Shown here in pieces: positions 13,675 through 21,278 of a stretch of 21,278 nt of DNA (position 1 is the stretch's first letter; each line of letters starts with the position of its first letter). Source of the stretch: Candidatus Bipolaricaulota bacterium. GTDB lineage: Bacteria > Bipolaricaulota > Bipolaricaulia > UBA7950 > UBA9294. Made by a program: the position numbers and the translations under genes. A model generated the notes under the pieces. That model was not told where the DNA came from. It ran no database searches and was given only the letters and a program-made list of their open reading frames with translations. The stretch is from assembly GCA_030612485.1 (NCBI GenBank), contig JAUWNS010000018.1:1-21278 (forward strand), given 5' to 3'.

Positions 13675-14529
13675 ATGATCGGAGAGTTTGAGTACGTGAA
13701 GGTTGACTCCATCACGGAGGGCTGTTCGCTCCTCGCAGAACACGCAGGTAGCGCCGCGGTCCTTGCCGGGGGCACCGATCTCCTCGTCAATATCCGCAAC
13801 GGGACGGCATCACCCAGTCTCCTTGTCGATTTCAAACGAATCGAGGAACTGAGGGCGTTCTTCCCCGATAAAGGGATAATTGGCTCCTCTGTTCTGCTCA
13901 ACAGGATTACAGAAGATCGAATCGTTAGGGATCGGTATCGAGGTCTAGCTGAGGCGGTGCAGGATGTCGGAAGCTACCAGATCCGCAACCGCGCCACACT
14001 CGCCGGAAATCTGTGCAACGCCTCTCCTGCTGCGGACACAGCCCCACCTCTGTTCGTGTTGAATGCTCACGTGACAATCGCCGGCCCACACGAAACTCGC
14101 ACCCTTCCGGTGCAGGACCTGTTCGTCGGGGTGAAGAAGAACGCGCTTTCACCCGGCGAAGTGATTGTATCTATTACCCTCCCTCCTGCGTTGCCGCAAG
14201 TGCGCACTAAGTTCCTGAAAATCCAGCGGATACGAGGGCATGACCTGGCCATAATCAACATGGCCGGTTACCTCGATATAGCCTCAGGGGAACTACGGAT
14301 CGCGATCGGGAGCTGCGCAGTGACACCGATCCTCCTCCCATCTTTGGATAAACCGGTGGACGAGGATGCTTCGATCGACGAGTTGGTCGAGAAGTTGAAT
14401 GCCCTGGCGCAGTCTGCCATCGCCCCGATCAGCGATCTTCGGAGCTCGGCTGAGTACCGACGGGCGATGGTTCCCGTTCTCCTGAGAAAGCTCTTGGCCG
14501 CACTCCTTAGCCCACAAGAGGGAGAGTGA
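13675..14529 (+). CDS. Xanthine-dehydrogenase-family FAD-binding subunit
   Basis: 284 residues, matching the FAD subunit (CoxM/XdhB type) of molybdenum hydroxylases. The two flavin-binding stretches are present: LAGGTDLLVNIR (30-41) and QIRNRATLAGNLCNASPAADTAPPL (102-126). The C-terminal CODH_FAD-type domain has FLKIQRIRGHDLAIINMAGYL. It passes electrons from the iron-sulfur subunit to an acceptor. I start it at ATG 13675 behind AAGGGAG; an upstream frame from GTG 13573 would add 34 residues that do not look like the family. Its TGA stop shares one base with the ATG of the next gene (TGATG), so translation is coupled. Confidence 0.9.
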   Translation: MIGEFEYVKVDSITEGCSLLAEHAGSAAVLAGGTDLLVNIRNGTASPSLLVDFKRIEELRAFFPDKGIIGSSVLLNRITEDRIVRDRYRGLAEAVQDVGSYQIRNRATLAGNLCNASPAADTAPPLFVLNAHVTIAGPHETRTLPVQDLFVGVKKNALSPGEVIVSITLPPALPQVRTKFLKIQRIRGHDLAIINMAGYLDIASGELRIAIGSCAVTPILLPSLDKPVDEDASIDELVEKLNALAQSAIAPISDLRSSAEYRRAMVPVLLRKLLAALLSPQEGE

Positions 14530-15095
14530 TGAACGACTCCAGGGACCAGATACTGCACACGGTTCACTTGACAGTGAACGGATCACGCGAGGTGGCACGC
14601 GTACCCGCGGGGATGACCCTCCTCGAACTCCTGCGGGAACGGCTCTACCTAACTGGGACGAAAGAAGGGTGCGGGGCGGGAGAGTGCGGAGCGTGCACCG
14701 TCCTCCTCGATGGGGTAGCTGTCAATTCCTGCCTCGTCCTTGCGGTAGAGGCAGATGGAGCGGAGATTCAAACGGTCGAGGGTGAGGCAAAGGATGGGGT
14801 CCTCTCGGACTTGCAGCGCGCATTCATCGATGAAGGCGCTATCCAGTGCGGGTTCTGCACACCAGGGATGATCATGTCGGCACGTGGCCTCCTCACAAAG
14901 AACCCTCATCCGACAAGGGGCGAGATCGTCGAGGCTATGGCAGGGAATCTCTGCCGTTGTACCGGGTACGAAGCGATCATCGCCGCCGTGGAGAAAGCGG
15001 CCGAAAGAGAGGCGCGGAGCGAGGCTGGAGGTCGAACAGAGGCTTTCACCGCCGAGGACGCGGAGCACGCAGAGAGAGACAGCAGGATTGAATGA
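14529..15095 (+). CDS. Xanthine-dehydrogenase-family [2Fe-2S] subunit with a repeat-encoded tail
   Basis: 188 residues. The first iron-sulfur cluster is bound by Cys48, Cys53, Cys56 and Cys68 (plant-ferredoxin type, GCGAGECGAC) and the second by Cys107, Cys110, Cys142 and Cys144 (QCGFCTPGM, NLCRCTGY), as in CoxS/XdhC subunits. It relays electrons from the molybdenum centre to FAD. Normal relatives end around residue 160, shortly after the helix with IIAAVEKAAE. Here the gene continues through EAFTAEDAEHAERDSRIE (171-188), which is encoded by the dispersed repeat at 15042-15165; the repeat also supplies the stop codon. Translation starts at ATG 14529, overlapping the stop of the FAD gene, with GGGAG upstream. 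Confidence 0.95.
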   Translation: MNDSRDQILHTVHLTVNGSREVARVPAGMTLLELLRERLYLTGTKEGCGAGECGACTVLLDGVAVNSCLVLAVEADGAEIQTVEGEAKDGVLSDLQRAFIDEGAIQCGFCTPGMIMSARGLLTKNPHPTRGEIVEAMAGNLCRCTGYEAIIAAVEKAAEREARSEAGGRTEAFTAEDAEHAERDSRIE

Positions 15096-15165
15096 TTGAG
15101 CGAGTGAGTGATTGGACTTCCCAATCCGCCGATCTCTCAATTCCTCAGCGGCCTCTGCGGTAAAA
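15042..15165 (+). repeat. Dispersed repeat, copy C, with terminal inverted repeats
   Basis: The left arm TTTCACCGCCGAGGACGC (15044-15061) and the right arm (15148-15165) are complementary at 15 of 18 positions. Between them are TGATTGAG-type words as in copies A and B. Its first half encodes the tail and stop of the 2Fe-2S subunit. Its right end stops 22 bases before the TTG start of the large subunit, so insertion kept the operon order but added the only long gap in it. Confidence 0.85.
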
Positions 15166-15187
15166 TGCTTGAAACTAGGAGCCAAGC

Positions 15188-17554
15188 TTGAAGACGAGCG
15201 ACAGCAAAGGTTTACGCAACAGACTCACATACGTAGGGAAGTCCGTGTCGCGGGAGGACGGTGTCGCCAAGGCGACCGGAACTGCGCGCTTCGTCCACGA
15301 TCTCTCTCTTCCGGGGATGCTCCATGCCGCGACACTGAAATCCCCGTACGCGCGCGCCCGGATTCTTAAGATCGATATCAGCGCAGCTCGCGCACTTTCA
15401 GGCGTCCGAGCGGTCCTCACCGGGGATGACCTCGATTTCCTCCTCGGTCTCTACATGCAGGACAAACCGATCCTTGCCCGAGGACAGGTCCGGTATCAAG
15501 GTGAACCTATCGCCGCGGTTGCTGCCGATACCTTGGAGATCGCTCGCTCTGCCTGCGCACTGATCGAGGTAGACTACGAATCGCAGACCCCGGTCCTCGA
15601 TCCTCGGGTAGCGATGACCCCTGCGGCGTTGCTCGTGCACGAGGACCTCCATACCTACCACTACATGAAGGGAGTCTTCGCACCCAAGCCTCATTCCAAC
15701 ATCGCCCACCATCAGAAGATCAGGGTGGGCGACGTCGATCGAGGTTTGGAGGAATCCGACCTCGTCATGAAAGAGAGCTTCTACAACCCGCCGGTCCCAC
15801 ACGTCCCGATGGAAACGCACGCGGTTATCGCCCAGGCGCTGCCCAATGACCACATCGAGGTTCACACATCGGCCCAATCTCCTTACACGGTGCGGAACAT
15901 ACTCTGCCACAGCTTCGACCTGCCGCACGCCAACGTCCGCGTCCACGTGCCCTACATCGGTGGCGGATTCGGTGGAAAGGCAGGGATTCACCTGGAACCG
16001 CTCGCCTATTGCCTCTCCAAGGCGGCGGGCGGACGAGCGGTGAAACTCGTCGCTACGCGAGAGGAGGAATTCGGCACCCTCCCCTCACGACAGGGTCTGC
16101 ACACAGAGATCACGATCGGCGTCACCTCTGACGGAAAGATCAAGGCGTTCAAGGCGACTTACACCTGGGATGCCGGTGCCTACGCCGACTACGGAGTGAA
16201 CATCGGTCGCGCCGCCGCATACTCCGGGGCAGGTCCGTACAGAGTTCCCAACTGTAGGATCGATTCTTATGTTGTCTACACTAACAAGGTCTTCGGAACA
16301 GCCTACCGCGGTTTCGGGCACCTCGAGGTGATGTGGGGTGTGGAGAGGGCGATCGACATCACCGCACATCGGCTTGGGATGGATCCGTACAAGTTTAGGA
16401 TGAAGAATCTTCTCAAGGAAGGCGATAAGACTATCACCGGTGAGACGTTCACCAGCGGCCACGGACGTCCCGACAAGTGTTTGGAAGCGGTTGCCGATGC
16501 GATCGGCTGGGGGAAGGAGAGCGCACCATCAGGGCCGCACAAGGTGCGCGGCAAGGGGATTGCCTCCCTCCATAAGGCCCCGGCAATGCCGACCTCCACG
16601 TCGTGCTCGGCGATCATCAAGCTGAACGAGGACGCCTCGGCCGACATCCTCATCTCCGGTGTCGACATGGGCCAGGGAACGTACACGGTCCTACGCCAGA
16701 TCGCGGCCGAGGAATTGAAGCTTCCGATCGAGAAGGTTCAGATGACGTGGGAGTGCGACACCGCCTTCTCCCCCTACGACTGGCAGACGGTGGCGAGCCG
16801 GTTTACGTTCATGGGAGGAAACGCCGTGATCGAGGCGGCGCGTGACTGCTTACGGCAGATCAAACAGGTGGCGGCAACGGCGCTTAAAACCTCACCCAAG
16901 CAGATCACCTGCCACGATGGGAAAGCTTTTGTCATTGGCGAAGAAGAGCGTGCCATCCCCTACGAGAAGCTGGTCCTTGGGTACACATTTGAGAACGGGA
17001 ACTCGATCGGTGGGCCGGTGATCGGACACGGTCGCTATATCGCGAAAGGACTGACGAACCTCGACCTCGAGACCGGACAAGGACTCCCTGCCCTCTACTG
17101 GACCTACGGGGCACACGGGGTGGAGATCGAGGTGGACAAAGATACCGGCGATATAGAGATCCTCAATATCGTGACTGCGATCGACGCGGGGAAGGTACTC
17201 AACCCCAAGCTCTGCAAGGGGCAGGTTGTGGGCGGGGTCCTGCAGGGCCTCGGTTCCACACTCTTTGAAGGACTCATCTTCAGCGAGGAAGGGCGCCTCT
17301 TGAACCCCTCGTTCACCGATCACAAGATCCCGACCATGAAGGACATCCCACTAGCGACGGAGCAGATCTTCATCGAGACCCCGCAGCCGGACGGGCCGTA
17401 CGGCGCACGTGGAATCGCCGAACACCCGATGATTTCGGTCCCTTCCGTCGTGGGAAATGCCCTTTACGATGCATTGGGGATCGACTTTACCGAACTCCCT
17501 CTCACTACAGAGAGGATCTACTTGGCAATGAAGGAAGGAAGGGAATCCCGATGA
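15188..17554 (+). CDS. Xanthine-dehydrogenase-family molybdopterin-binding large subunit
   Basis: 788 residues, normal for the large subunit of three-subunit molybdenum hydroxylases. The N-terminal aldehyde-oxidase hammerhead domain (about 15-130) is followed by molybdopterin-binding parts: GGGFGGKA (258-265), TAYRGFGH (371-378, with the usual active-site Arg374), GVDMGQGTYTVL and the C-terminal GARGIAEHP with the catalytic Glu745. Bovine xanthine dehydrogenase has Glu in GGFGGKE, where it binds the purine; here it is Ala265, so another N-heterocycle or aldehyde is possible. I accept the TTG start at 15188 because TAGGAG lies 6-7 bases before it and no in-frame ATG is nearer. The gene shares ATGA with the next one. 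Maturation would need cytosine-type molybdopterin and chaperones that are not in the window. Confidence 0.9.
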   Translation: MKTSDSKGLRNRLTYVGKSVSREDGVAKATGTARFVHDLSLPGMLHAATLKSPYARARILKIDISAARALSGVRAVLTGDDLDFLLGLYMQDKPILARGQVRYQGEPIAAVAADTLEIARSACALIEVDYESQTPVLDPRVAMTPAALLVHEDLHTYHYMKGVFAPKPHSNIAHHQKIRVGDVDRGLEESDLVMKESFYNPPVPHVPMETHAVIAQALPNDHIEVHTSAQSPYTVRNILCHSFDLPHANVRVHVPYIGGGFGGKAGIHLEPLAYCLSKAAGGRAVKLVATREEEFGTLPSRQGLHTEITIGVTSDGKIKAFKATYTWDAGAYADYGVNIGRAAAYSGAGPYRVPNCRIDSYVVYTNKVFGTAYRGFGHLEVMWGVERAIDITAHRLGMDPYKFRMKNLLKEGDKTITGETFTSGHGRPDKCLEAVADAIGWGKESAPSGPHKVRGKGIASLHKAPAMPTSTSCSAIIKLNEDASADILISGVDMGQGTYTVLRQIAAEELKLPIEKVQMTWECDTAFSPYDWQTVASRFTFMGGNAVIEAARDCLRQIKQVAATALKTSPKQITCHDGKAFVIGEEERAIPYEKLVLGYTFENGNSIGGPVIGHGRYIAKGLTNLDLETGQGLPALYWTYGAHGVEIEVDKDTGDIEILNIVTAIDAGKVLNPKLCKGQVVGGVLQGLGSTLFEGLIFSEEGRLLNPSFTDHKIPTMKDIPLATEQIFIETPQPDGPYGARGIAEHPMISVPSVVGNALYDALGIDFTELPLTTERIYLAMKEGRESR

Positions 17555-19107
17555 AAGCCGTCACCATCGCACGGGAACGCTACTACGATTCGGTCTTCCT
17601 GATGATCATCACGCGGGAGGTGAAGGCCCTTTCCGGGATCAATGACGCCGTCGTTTCCCTGGCCACCCCGAGCAACGTGGAAGACCTGGCACGGGTCGGT
17701 TTCACGTCGCCCGAACTGGAGAAGGCCGGTCCGAACGACCTCGTCATCGCGATCGACGCGCAGGAGAGCGGAGCCCTTGCGGCCGCACAGGCCCATGTCG
17801 AGGAGATGCTCAGGAAGAAGAGCGAAGCCTCACAAGGCAGCGCAAAGGAACGCCCGCGCACCCTGGCCGGTGCAGTGAAGCTTCTGCTCAACTCAAACCT
17901 CCACGAGGCTAGCCTCGTCTTAATCTCCGTTCCCGGTCCATATGCCGCCCGCGAAGCGCGCGGTGCGCTCAGCCGTGGATTTCACGTCATGCTCTTCTCG
18001 GACAACGTACCCATCGAGGAGGAGATCGCACTGAAAACGGAGGCGTATGAGCGTGGGCTCCTCATGATGGGCCCTGACTGTGGAACAGCGCTCATCAACG
18101 GAGTTCCTCTCGGGTTCGCTAATGTCGTGCGACGTGGCTTGATCGGGATCGTCGGAGCCTCCGGAACCGGAATTCAGGAGATCAGTTCGCTCATCGATCG
18201 CTACGGTGGGGGGATCTCACAGGCGATCGGAACCGGTGGACACGACCTGTCAAAGAGAGTCGGCGGGGTGATGACCCGCCTCGGGATCGAGGCGTTGGGG
18301 GATGACGCACAGACCGAGGTGCTCGTCGTCGTCTCCAAAGCCCCATCGCCGAATGTGGCGTGCGCCATCGTAGAAACCGTCTCCTCGGCGGGAAAACCTG
18401 CTGTCGTCCACTTTGTTGGGGGAGAACCTCAGCCGACAATAGGGAACGTCGTCTTTGCAAGGACGCTCGCCGATGCCGCAAGGCTCGCCTGCGAGCGCGC
18501 TGGGATGACCGATCTGCCTCTGAAGGAGGCCATAACCCTCCCAGACGTGCAGTACGCACCCGAGCAGCGGTTCATCCGCGGGTATTTCTGCGGCGGAACG
18601 CTCTGCCAGGAAGCGTGGAAGATCCTCGCTCGAAGAGGACTATACGTTCGCTCGAACGTCGCCACCGATCCCACGCAAAAGATAGATCCCAAAGAGCAAG
18701 CAGATGGGCATATCTTGTGGGACCTCGGCGATGACTCATTCACACTAGGCAGACCACACCCGATGATCGAGCCCAGCCTGCGCGATGAGCGCGTGCTCGC
18801 TGCGGCAGAAGATCCGACCGTAGCGGTGATCCTCGTCGATCTCGTCCTCGGCTACGGATCGCATCCCGATCCAGGATCGAGCCTGGCCGCCGCCGCAACC
18901 CGCGCAATCGAGATTGCTCGATCACGAAACAGAGGTCTCCTTGTAATCGCCTCGATCACGGGGACCGATCAGGACCCACAAGGCTTGCATAGGCAACGAA
19001 AGACCTTGGAAGCTGCCGGCCTGATCATTTCGAGTAACAACGCAGCAGCGGCTGAGGCGGCGTTTGCTGCGATCGATCGATCGCGCGCAGTAGGTGGTAC
19101 ACGATGA
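17551..19107 (+). CDS. fdrA: FdrA/AllF-family protein (oxamate carbamoyltransferase-type subunit)
   Basis: 518 residues, as expected for FdrA (AllF). The family resembles succinyl-CoA synthetase alpha/beta chains: an N-terminal ACT-like stretch (1-70), a Rossmann-type region with MGPDCGTA (173-180) and GASGTG (202-207), GTGGHDLS (227-234), and a second half with FCGGTLCQEAW and ILVDLVLGYGSHPDP. In Escherichia coli, fdrA (allF) with ylbE and ylbF (allG, allH) encodes oxamate carbamoyltransferase, which releases carbamoyl phosphate at the end of anaerobic allantoin breakdown. Start and stop overlap the flanking genes by ATGA. The family call is firm. The reaction here is inferred from the paired DUF1116 gene; no AllH-like (DUF2877) gene is seen, though it could lie beyond the right edge. 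Confidence 0.9.
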   Translation: MKAVTIARERYYDSVFLMIITREVKALSGINDAVVSLATPSNVEDLARVGFTSPELEKAGPNDLVIAIDAQESGALAAAQAHVEEMLRKKSEASQGSAKERPRTLAGAVKLLLNSNLHEASLVLISVPGPYAAREARGALSRGFHVMLFSDNVPIEEEIALKTEAYERGLLMMGPDCGTALINGVPLGFANVVRRGLIGIVGASGTGIQEISSLIDRYGGGISQAIGTGGHDLSKRVGGVMTRLGIEALGDDAQTEVLVVVSKAPSPNVACAIVETVSSAGKPAVVHFVGGEPQPTIGNVVFARTLADAARLACERAGMTDLPLKEAITLPDVQYAPEQRFIRGYFCGGTLCQEAWKILARRGLYVRSNVATDPTQKIDPKEQADGHILWDLGDDSFTLGRPHPMIEPSLRDERVLAAAEDPTVAVILVDLVLGYGSHPDPGSSLAAAATRAIEIARSRNRGLLVIASITGTDQDPQGLHRQRKTLEAAGLIISSNNAAAAEAAFAAIDRSRAVGGTR

Positions 19108-20576
19108 CCTCGAAGAGGCTGCAACCGATCCGCCGTCTCTTTGCAAATGAGCTGCGCGTCGTCAATATCGGTCTTCATTCGTTCGCCGAGACGTTGCACA
19201 GCACAGGAACGCCGGGCGTTGAGATCGATTGGAAGCCGCCGGCCGGGGGTGACCCTGAGCTGATCGCGATTCTCGATAGCCTACGTGCGCCGAGTGGCGA
19301 AGGGTGGTCAGAATCGATCGCGCAGGCGAACAAGGAAGCTGTCTCTCGCCTCTTGGCCGCTCGACCGGTCGTAAGAGGTATCGGGATCGCCGACGAGGTC
19401 ATCCCAGGGATGGAGAAGAAGACGATCCTCCACGCCGGGCCACCGATCGCCTGGGAGCGCATGTGCGGCCCGATGCGGGGTGCGGTGATCGGCGGGCTCC
19501 TATACGAGCGATTAGCAAAGACCCCCGATGAGGCCGAAAAACTTGCATCCTCCGGGGAGATAACCTTCTCTCCGTGCCACCACCACGCTGCGGTCGGCCC
19601 GATGGCCGGGGTCGTCACCGCGTCGATGCCGGTCTGGATCCTGGAGAACGAGGCCTTTGGAAACCGGGCGTACTGCACGCTGAACGAGGGGCTGGGGAAG
19701 GTCCTGCGCTACGGAGCCTACTCAAGCGAGGTGATCGAACGGCTGGATTGGATGCGCGAGGAACTCGCCCCCATCCTGGCTCGGGCGATCGTTGCGCACG
19801 GCCCGATCAACATGAAGAGCCTGATCACCCAGGCACTGCAGATGGGGGACGAGGGGCACAACCGCAACCGTGCCGGTACATCCCTCTTCATCCGCGAGAT
19901 CGCGCCGTTCCTTGTGGAGTTGGATGTGAAGCGGGAGAAACTGCGTAAGATCCTCGAATTTCTGAACGGGAACGATCACTTCTTCCTCAACCTGACCATG
20001 CCCGCTGGGAAGTGCTCCCTCGACGCAGCGGCGAATATACCGGGAAGCTCCCTCGTCACGGTGATGAGCCGAAACGGGACCGACTTCGGGATCCGCGCCT
20101 CCGGCACAGGCGACCGCTGGTTTACCGCCCCCGCGCCGATCGTCGATGGCCTCTACCTCCCCGGTTTCTCGCAGGAGGACGCCGCACCCGATATCGGCGA
20201 CTCCTCGATCACCGAGACCACGGGGTACGGTGGCTTCGCCATGGCCGCAGCGCCGGCGATCGTCCAGTTTGTCGGGGGAACCCCGCAGCAAGCGATCGAA
20301 TTCACACAGAGGATGTACGAGATCACCCTCGCCGAGAACGACGCGTACCAGATCCCCGCCCTTGGCTTTCGCGGTACCCCAACCGGGATCGATCTGCTGA
20401 AGGTTGTCGACACAGGGATCGTTCCGGCGATCAACACGGGGATCGCCCACAAGGAACCCGGGATCGGAATGGTCGGTGCCGGCCTGGTGACGCCCCCCAT
20501 CGCCTGTTTCCGTGATGCGGCGCGAGCACTCGCAGAAGAGATATCACATAGAGCTTCACAGGATAAAATCCTATAA
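19104..20576 (+). CDS. DUF1116 protein (AllG/YlbE-like)
   Basis: 490 residues, matching DUF1116 proteins such as YlbE (AllG). Typical features are VNIGLHSFAETL near the start, PPAGGDPEL, a Cys/His-rich stretch with ITFSPCHHHAAVGPMAGV, NRAYCTLNEGLGKVLRYGAYS, and a second half with MKSLITQALQMGDEGHNRN, MSRNGTDFGIRASGTGDRWFTAPAP and GFRGTPTGIDLLKVVDTGIVPAINTGIAHKE. It should act with the FdrA-like protein, whose gene it overlaps by ATGA. In E. coli this pair plus AllH makes oxamate carbamoyltransferase; the third component may be missing, replaced or outside the window. It ends the tightly coupled part of the operon; a gap of 136 bases follows. Confidence 0.9.
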   Translation: MTSKRLQPIRRLFANELRVVNIGLHSFAETLHSTGTPGVEIDWKPPAGGDPELIAILDSLRAPSGEGWSESIAQANKEAVSRLLAARPVVRGIGIADEVIPGMEKKTILHAGPPIAWERMCGPMRGAVIGGLLYERLAKTPDEAEKLASSGEITFSPCHHHAAVGPMAGVVTASMPVWILENEAFGNRAYCTLNEGLGKVLRYGAYSSEVIERLDWMREELAPILARAIVAHGPINMKSLITQALQMGDEGHNRNRAGTSLFIREIAPFLVELDVKREKLRKILEFLNGNDHFFLNLTMPAGKCSLDAAANIPGSSLVTVMSRNGTDFGIRASGTGDRWFTAPAPIVDGLYLPGFSQEDAAPDIGDSSITETTGYGGFAMAAAPAIVQFVGGTPQQAIEFTQRMYEITLAENDAYQIPALGFRGTPTGIDLLKVVDTGIVPAINTGIAHKEPGIGMVGAGLVTPPIACFRDAARALAEEISHRASQDKIL

Positions 20577-20600
20577 GGAAATTAGGAGGGCAGGAATCAT

Positions 20601-20681
20601 ATGGCTTTGAGTAACAAACAGTCTCTTAGAACCGAGAAAGGCTTTATTATTCCTGATTTTCTTATGGATTTAGTTTTCTGA
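20601..20681 (+). CDS. Possible 26-codon small protein in an AT-rich gap
   Basis: An ATG at 20601 with AGGAGG 11 bases upstream opens a 26-codon frame ending at TGA 20681. The product starts MALSNKQSLRTEKG and has a hydrophobic end with FIIPDFLMDLVF. The gap is much richer in A and T than both neighbours. It could be a real small protein, a remnant of a lost gene or a leader that affects the next gene. I recognise no family. Confidence 0.3.
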   Translation: MALSNKQSLRTEKGFIIPDFLMDLVF

Positions 20682-20712
20682 GAAATACAGAGATTTAAGA
20701 AAAGGAGAAACC

Positions 20713-21278
20713 ATGAAACTTATCGATCTCACGATCCCCCTGGGGATCGCCACCCCCCCATGGCCAACCTACGAACCGCTCCAGATCAAGTACTTCAAGC
20801 GCCTTGCCCCACACGGGGCGAATGGGCAGCTCGTCACCCACTCCAACCACGTCGGGACCCACCTCGATGGCGAGATCCACTTCTACACGCCGGGGAAGGA
20901 CATTGCCTCGCTCGACCTCGACTTCCTCGTCCACGATGGGGTTGTGGTCGACCTCTCCGATGTGTGTGAAGACTACGATATCTATACCTCGCAGATGATC
21001 GAGGAGCGTGTCGAGGTGAAGGAAGGGGATATCCTGATCATCCACACCGGTTATCACCACTACGGGTGGGATCAACCAACAGCCGATGAGATTCGCTACA
21101 TGGTGAAGCACCCCGGACCAGATCGGGAGTTTGCCCAGTGGTGCATCAAGAAGAAGATCCGCTGGATCGGAGTCGACTGTGGAAGCGCCGATCATCCGAT
21201 GAACACTATCATTCGGGATTGGATGCCGCGACAGGCGCGTGAGGCGGAGGCGCACTTCCAGAAGAAGTATGGGAAGAG
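20713..21278 (+). CDS. Cyclase-family metal hydrolase (kynurenine-formamidase-like), cut by window end
   Basis: 188 complete codons from ATG 20713, which has AAGGAG 6-7 bases upstream; the frame is still open at the last base. It carries the cyclase-family metal motif as HVGTHLDGEIH (His46, Gly48, Thr49, His50, Asp52, His56), where the common form has Pro in place of Glu54, plus LIDLTIPL at the start and IIHTGYHHY and WIGVDCGSADHP further on. Relatives hydrolyse amide or lactam bonds (N-formylkynurenine, isatin and similar). Complete members have about 210-270 residues, so roughly 20-80 are missing. In this operon it may open a ring or cleave an amide from the molybdenum enzyme's product. The substrate is unknown; the family is clear. 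Confidence 0.85.
   Translation, partial: MKLIDLTIPLGIATPPWPTYEPLQIKYFKRLAPHGANGQLVTHSNHVGTHLDGEIHFYTPGKDIASLDLDFLVHDGVVVDLSDVCEDYDIYTSQMIEERVEVKEGDILIIHTGYHHYGWDQPTADEIRYMVKHPGPDREFAQWCIKKKIRWIGVDCGSADHPMNTIIRDWMPRQAREAEAHFQKKYGK

Noticed and set aside
15398..15991. 197-codon minus-strand frame within the large subunit gene
   Set aside because: Shadow of a strongly supported gene, with no motif.
1..21278. Transposase or integrase gene for the inserted block or cassettes
   Set aside because: No reading frame in the window shows DDE, serine or tyrosine recombinase motifs.

Overview
The window looks like a chromosomal stretch from an environmental, probably anaerobic bacterium of unknown phylum. 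Promoters are bacterial (TTGACx / TAxxxT with 17-18 bp spacers) and genes are led by AGGAGG-type ribosome binding sites. There is no rRNA, tRNA or taxonomic marker, so I name no lineage. It divides into an accessory left half (1 to about 11.3 kb) and a metabolic right half (11.6 to 21.3 kb).

Left half. The sequence holds genes typical of integron cassettes and defence islands: a HigA-type antitoxin, an AbiTii-domain protein, a class I methyltransferase, a RelE/ParE-type toxin with a ribbon-helix-helix antitoxin, a small restriction-endonuclease-fold-like protein and a frameshifted two-domain protein. Several are bounded by imperfect hairpins with GTTAG / CTAAC ends that look like integron attC sites (1767-1826, 6856-6908, 8553-8618, 9110-9172, and a partial one at 661-683). 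No integron integrase is present, so this may be a cluster of attC sites lacking an integrase.

Centre of the left half. On the minus strand there is a tight four-gene operon (6571 down to 2597). It encodes a terpene-cyclase-like alpha-toroid membrane protein, a uracil-phosphoribosyltransferase-like/NUDIX fusion, a 68-residue basic protein and an HNH-like zinc protein whose usual EH motif reads ED. The first three genes are joined by 4-bp ATGA overlaps and the fourth begins 2 nt after the third. The operon has its own promoter. It lies between the N-terminal part (6821-6648) and the C-terminal part (2260-1949) of one isoprenylcysteine-methyltransferase-like gene, so the block seems to have been inserted into that gene. 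I know of no named system with this composition; it is the best candidate for an undescribed, probably defensive, nucleotide-related system.

Right half. Adenine deaminase (minus) diverges from a plus-strand operon: FAD, 2Fe-2S and molybdopterin subunits of a xanthine-dehydrogenase-family enzyme, an FdrA/AllF-like protein, a DUF1116 (AllG-like) protein and, after a gap with a 26-codon ORF, a cyclase-family metal hydrolase cut by the window end. A sensible reading is breakdown of adenine and other purines or N-heterocycles, ending in a carbamoyl-transfer step that yields carbamoyl phosphate. The large subunit has Ala where xanthine dehydrogenases carry a substrate-binding Glu, so its substrate is not certain.

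Dispersed repeats cut through both halves. One family (72-194, 13396-13506, 15042-15165) provides the last codons of the 2Fe-2S subunit gene. A second, with a 40-bp exact repeat, fills 10.4-10.9 kb.
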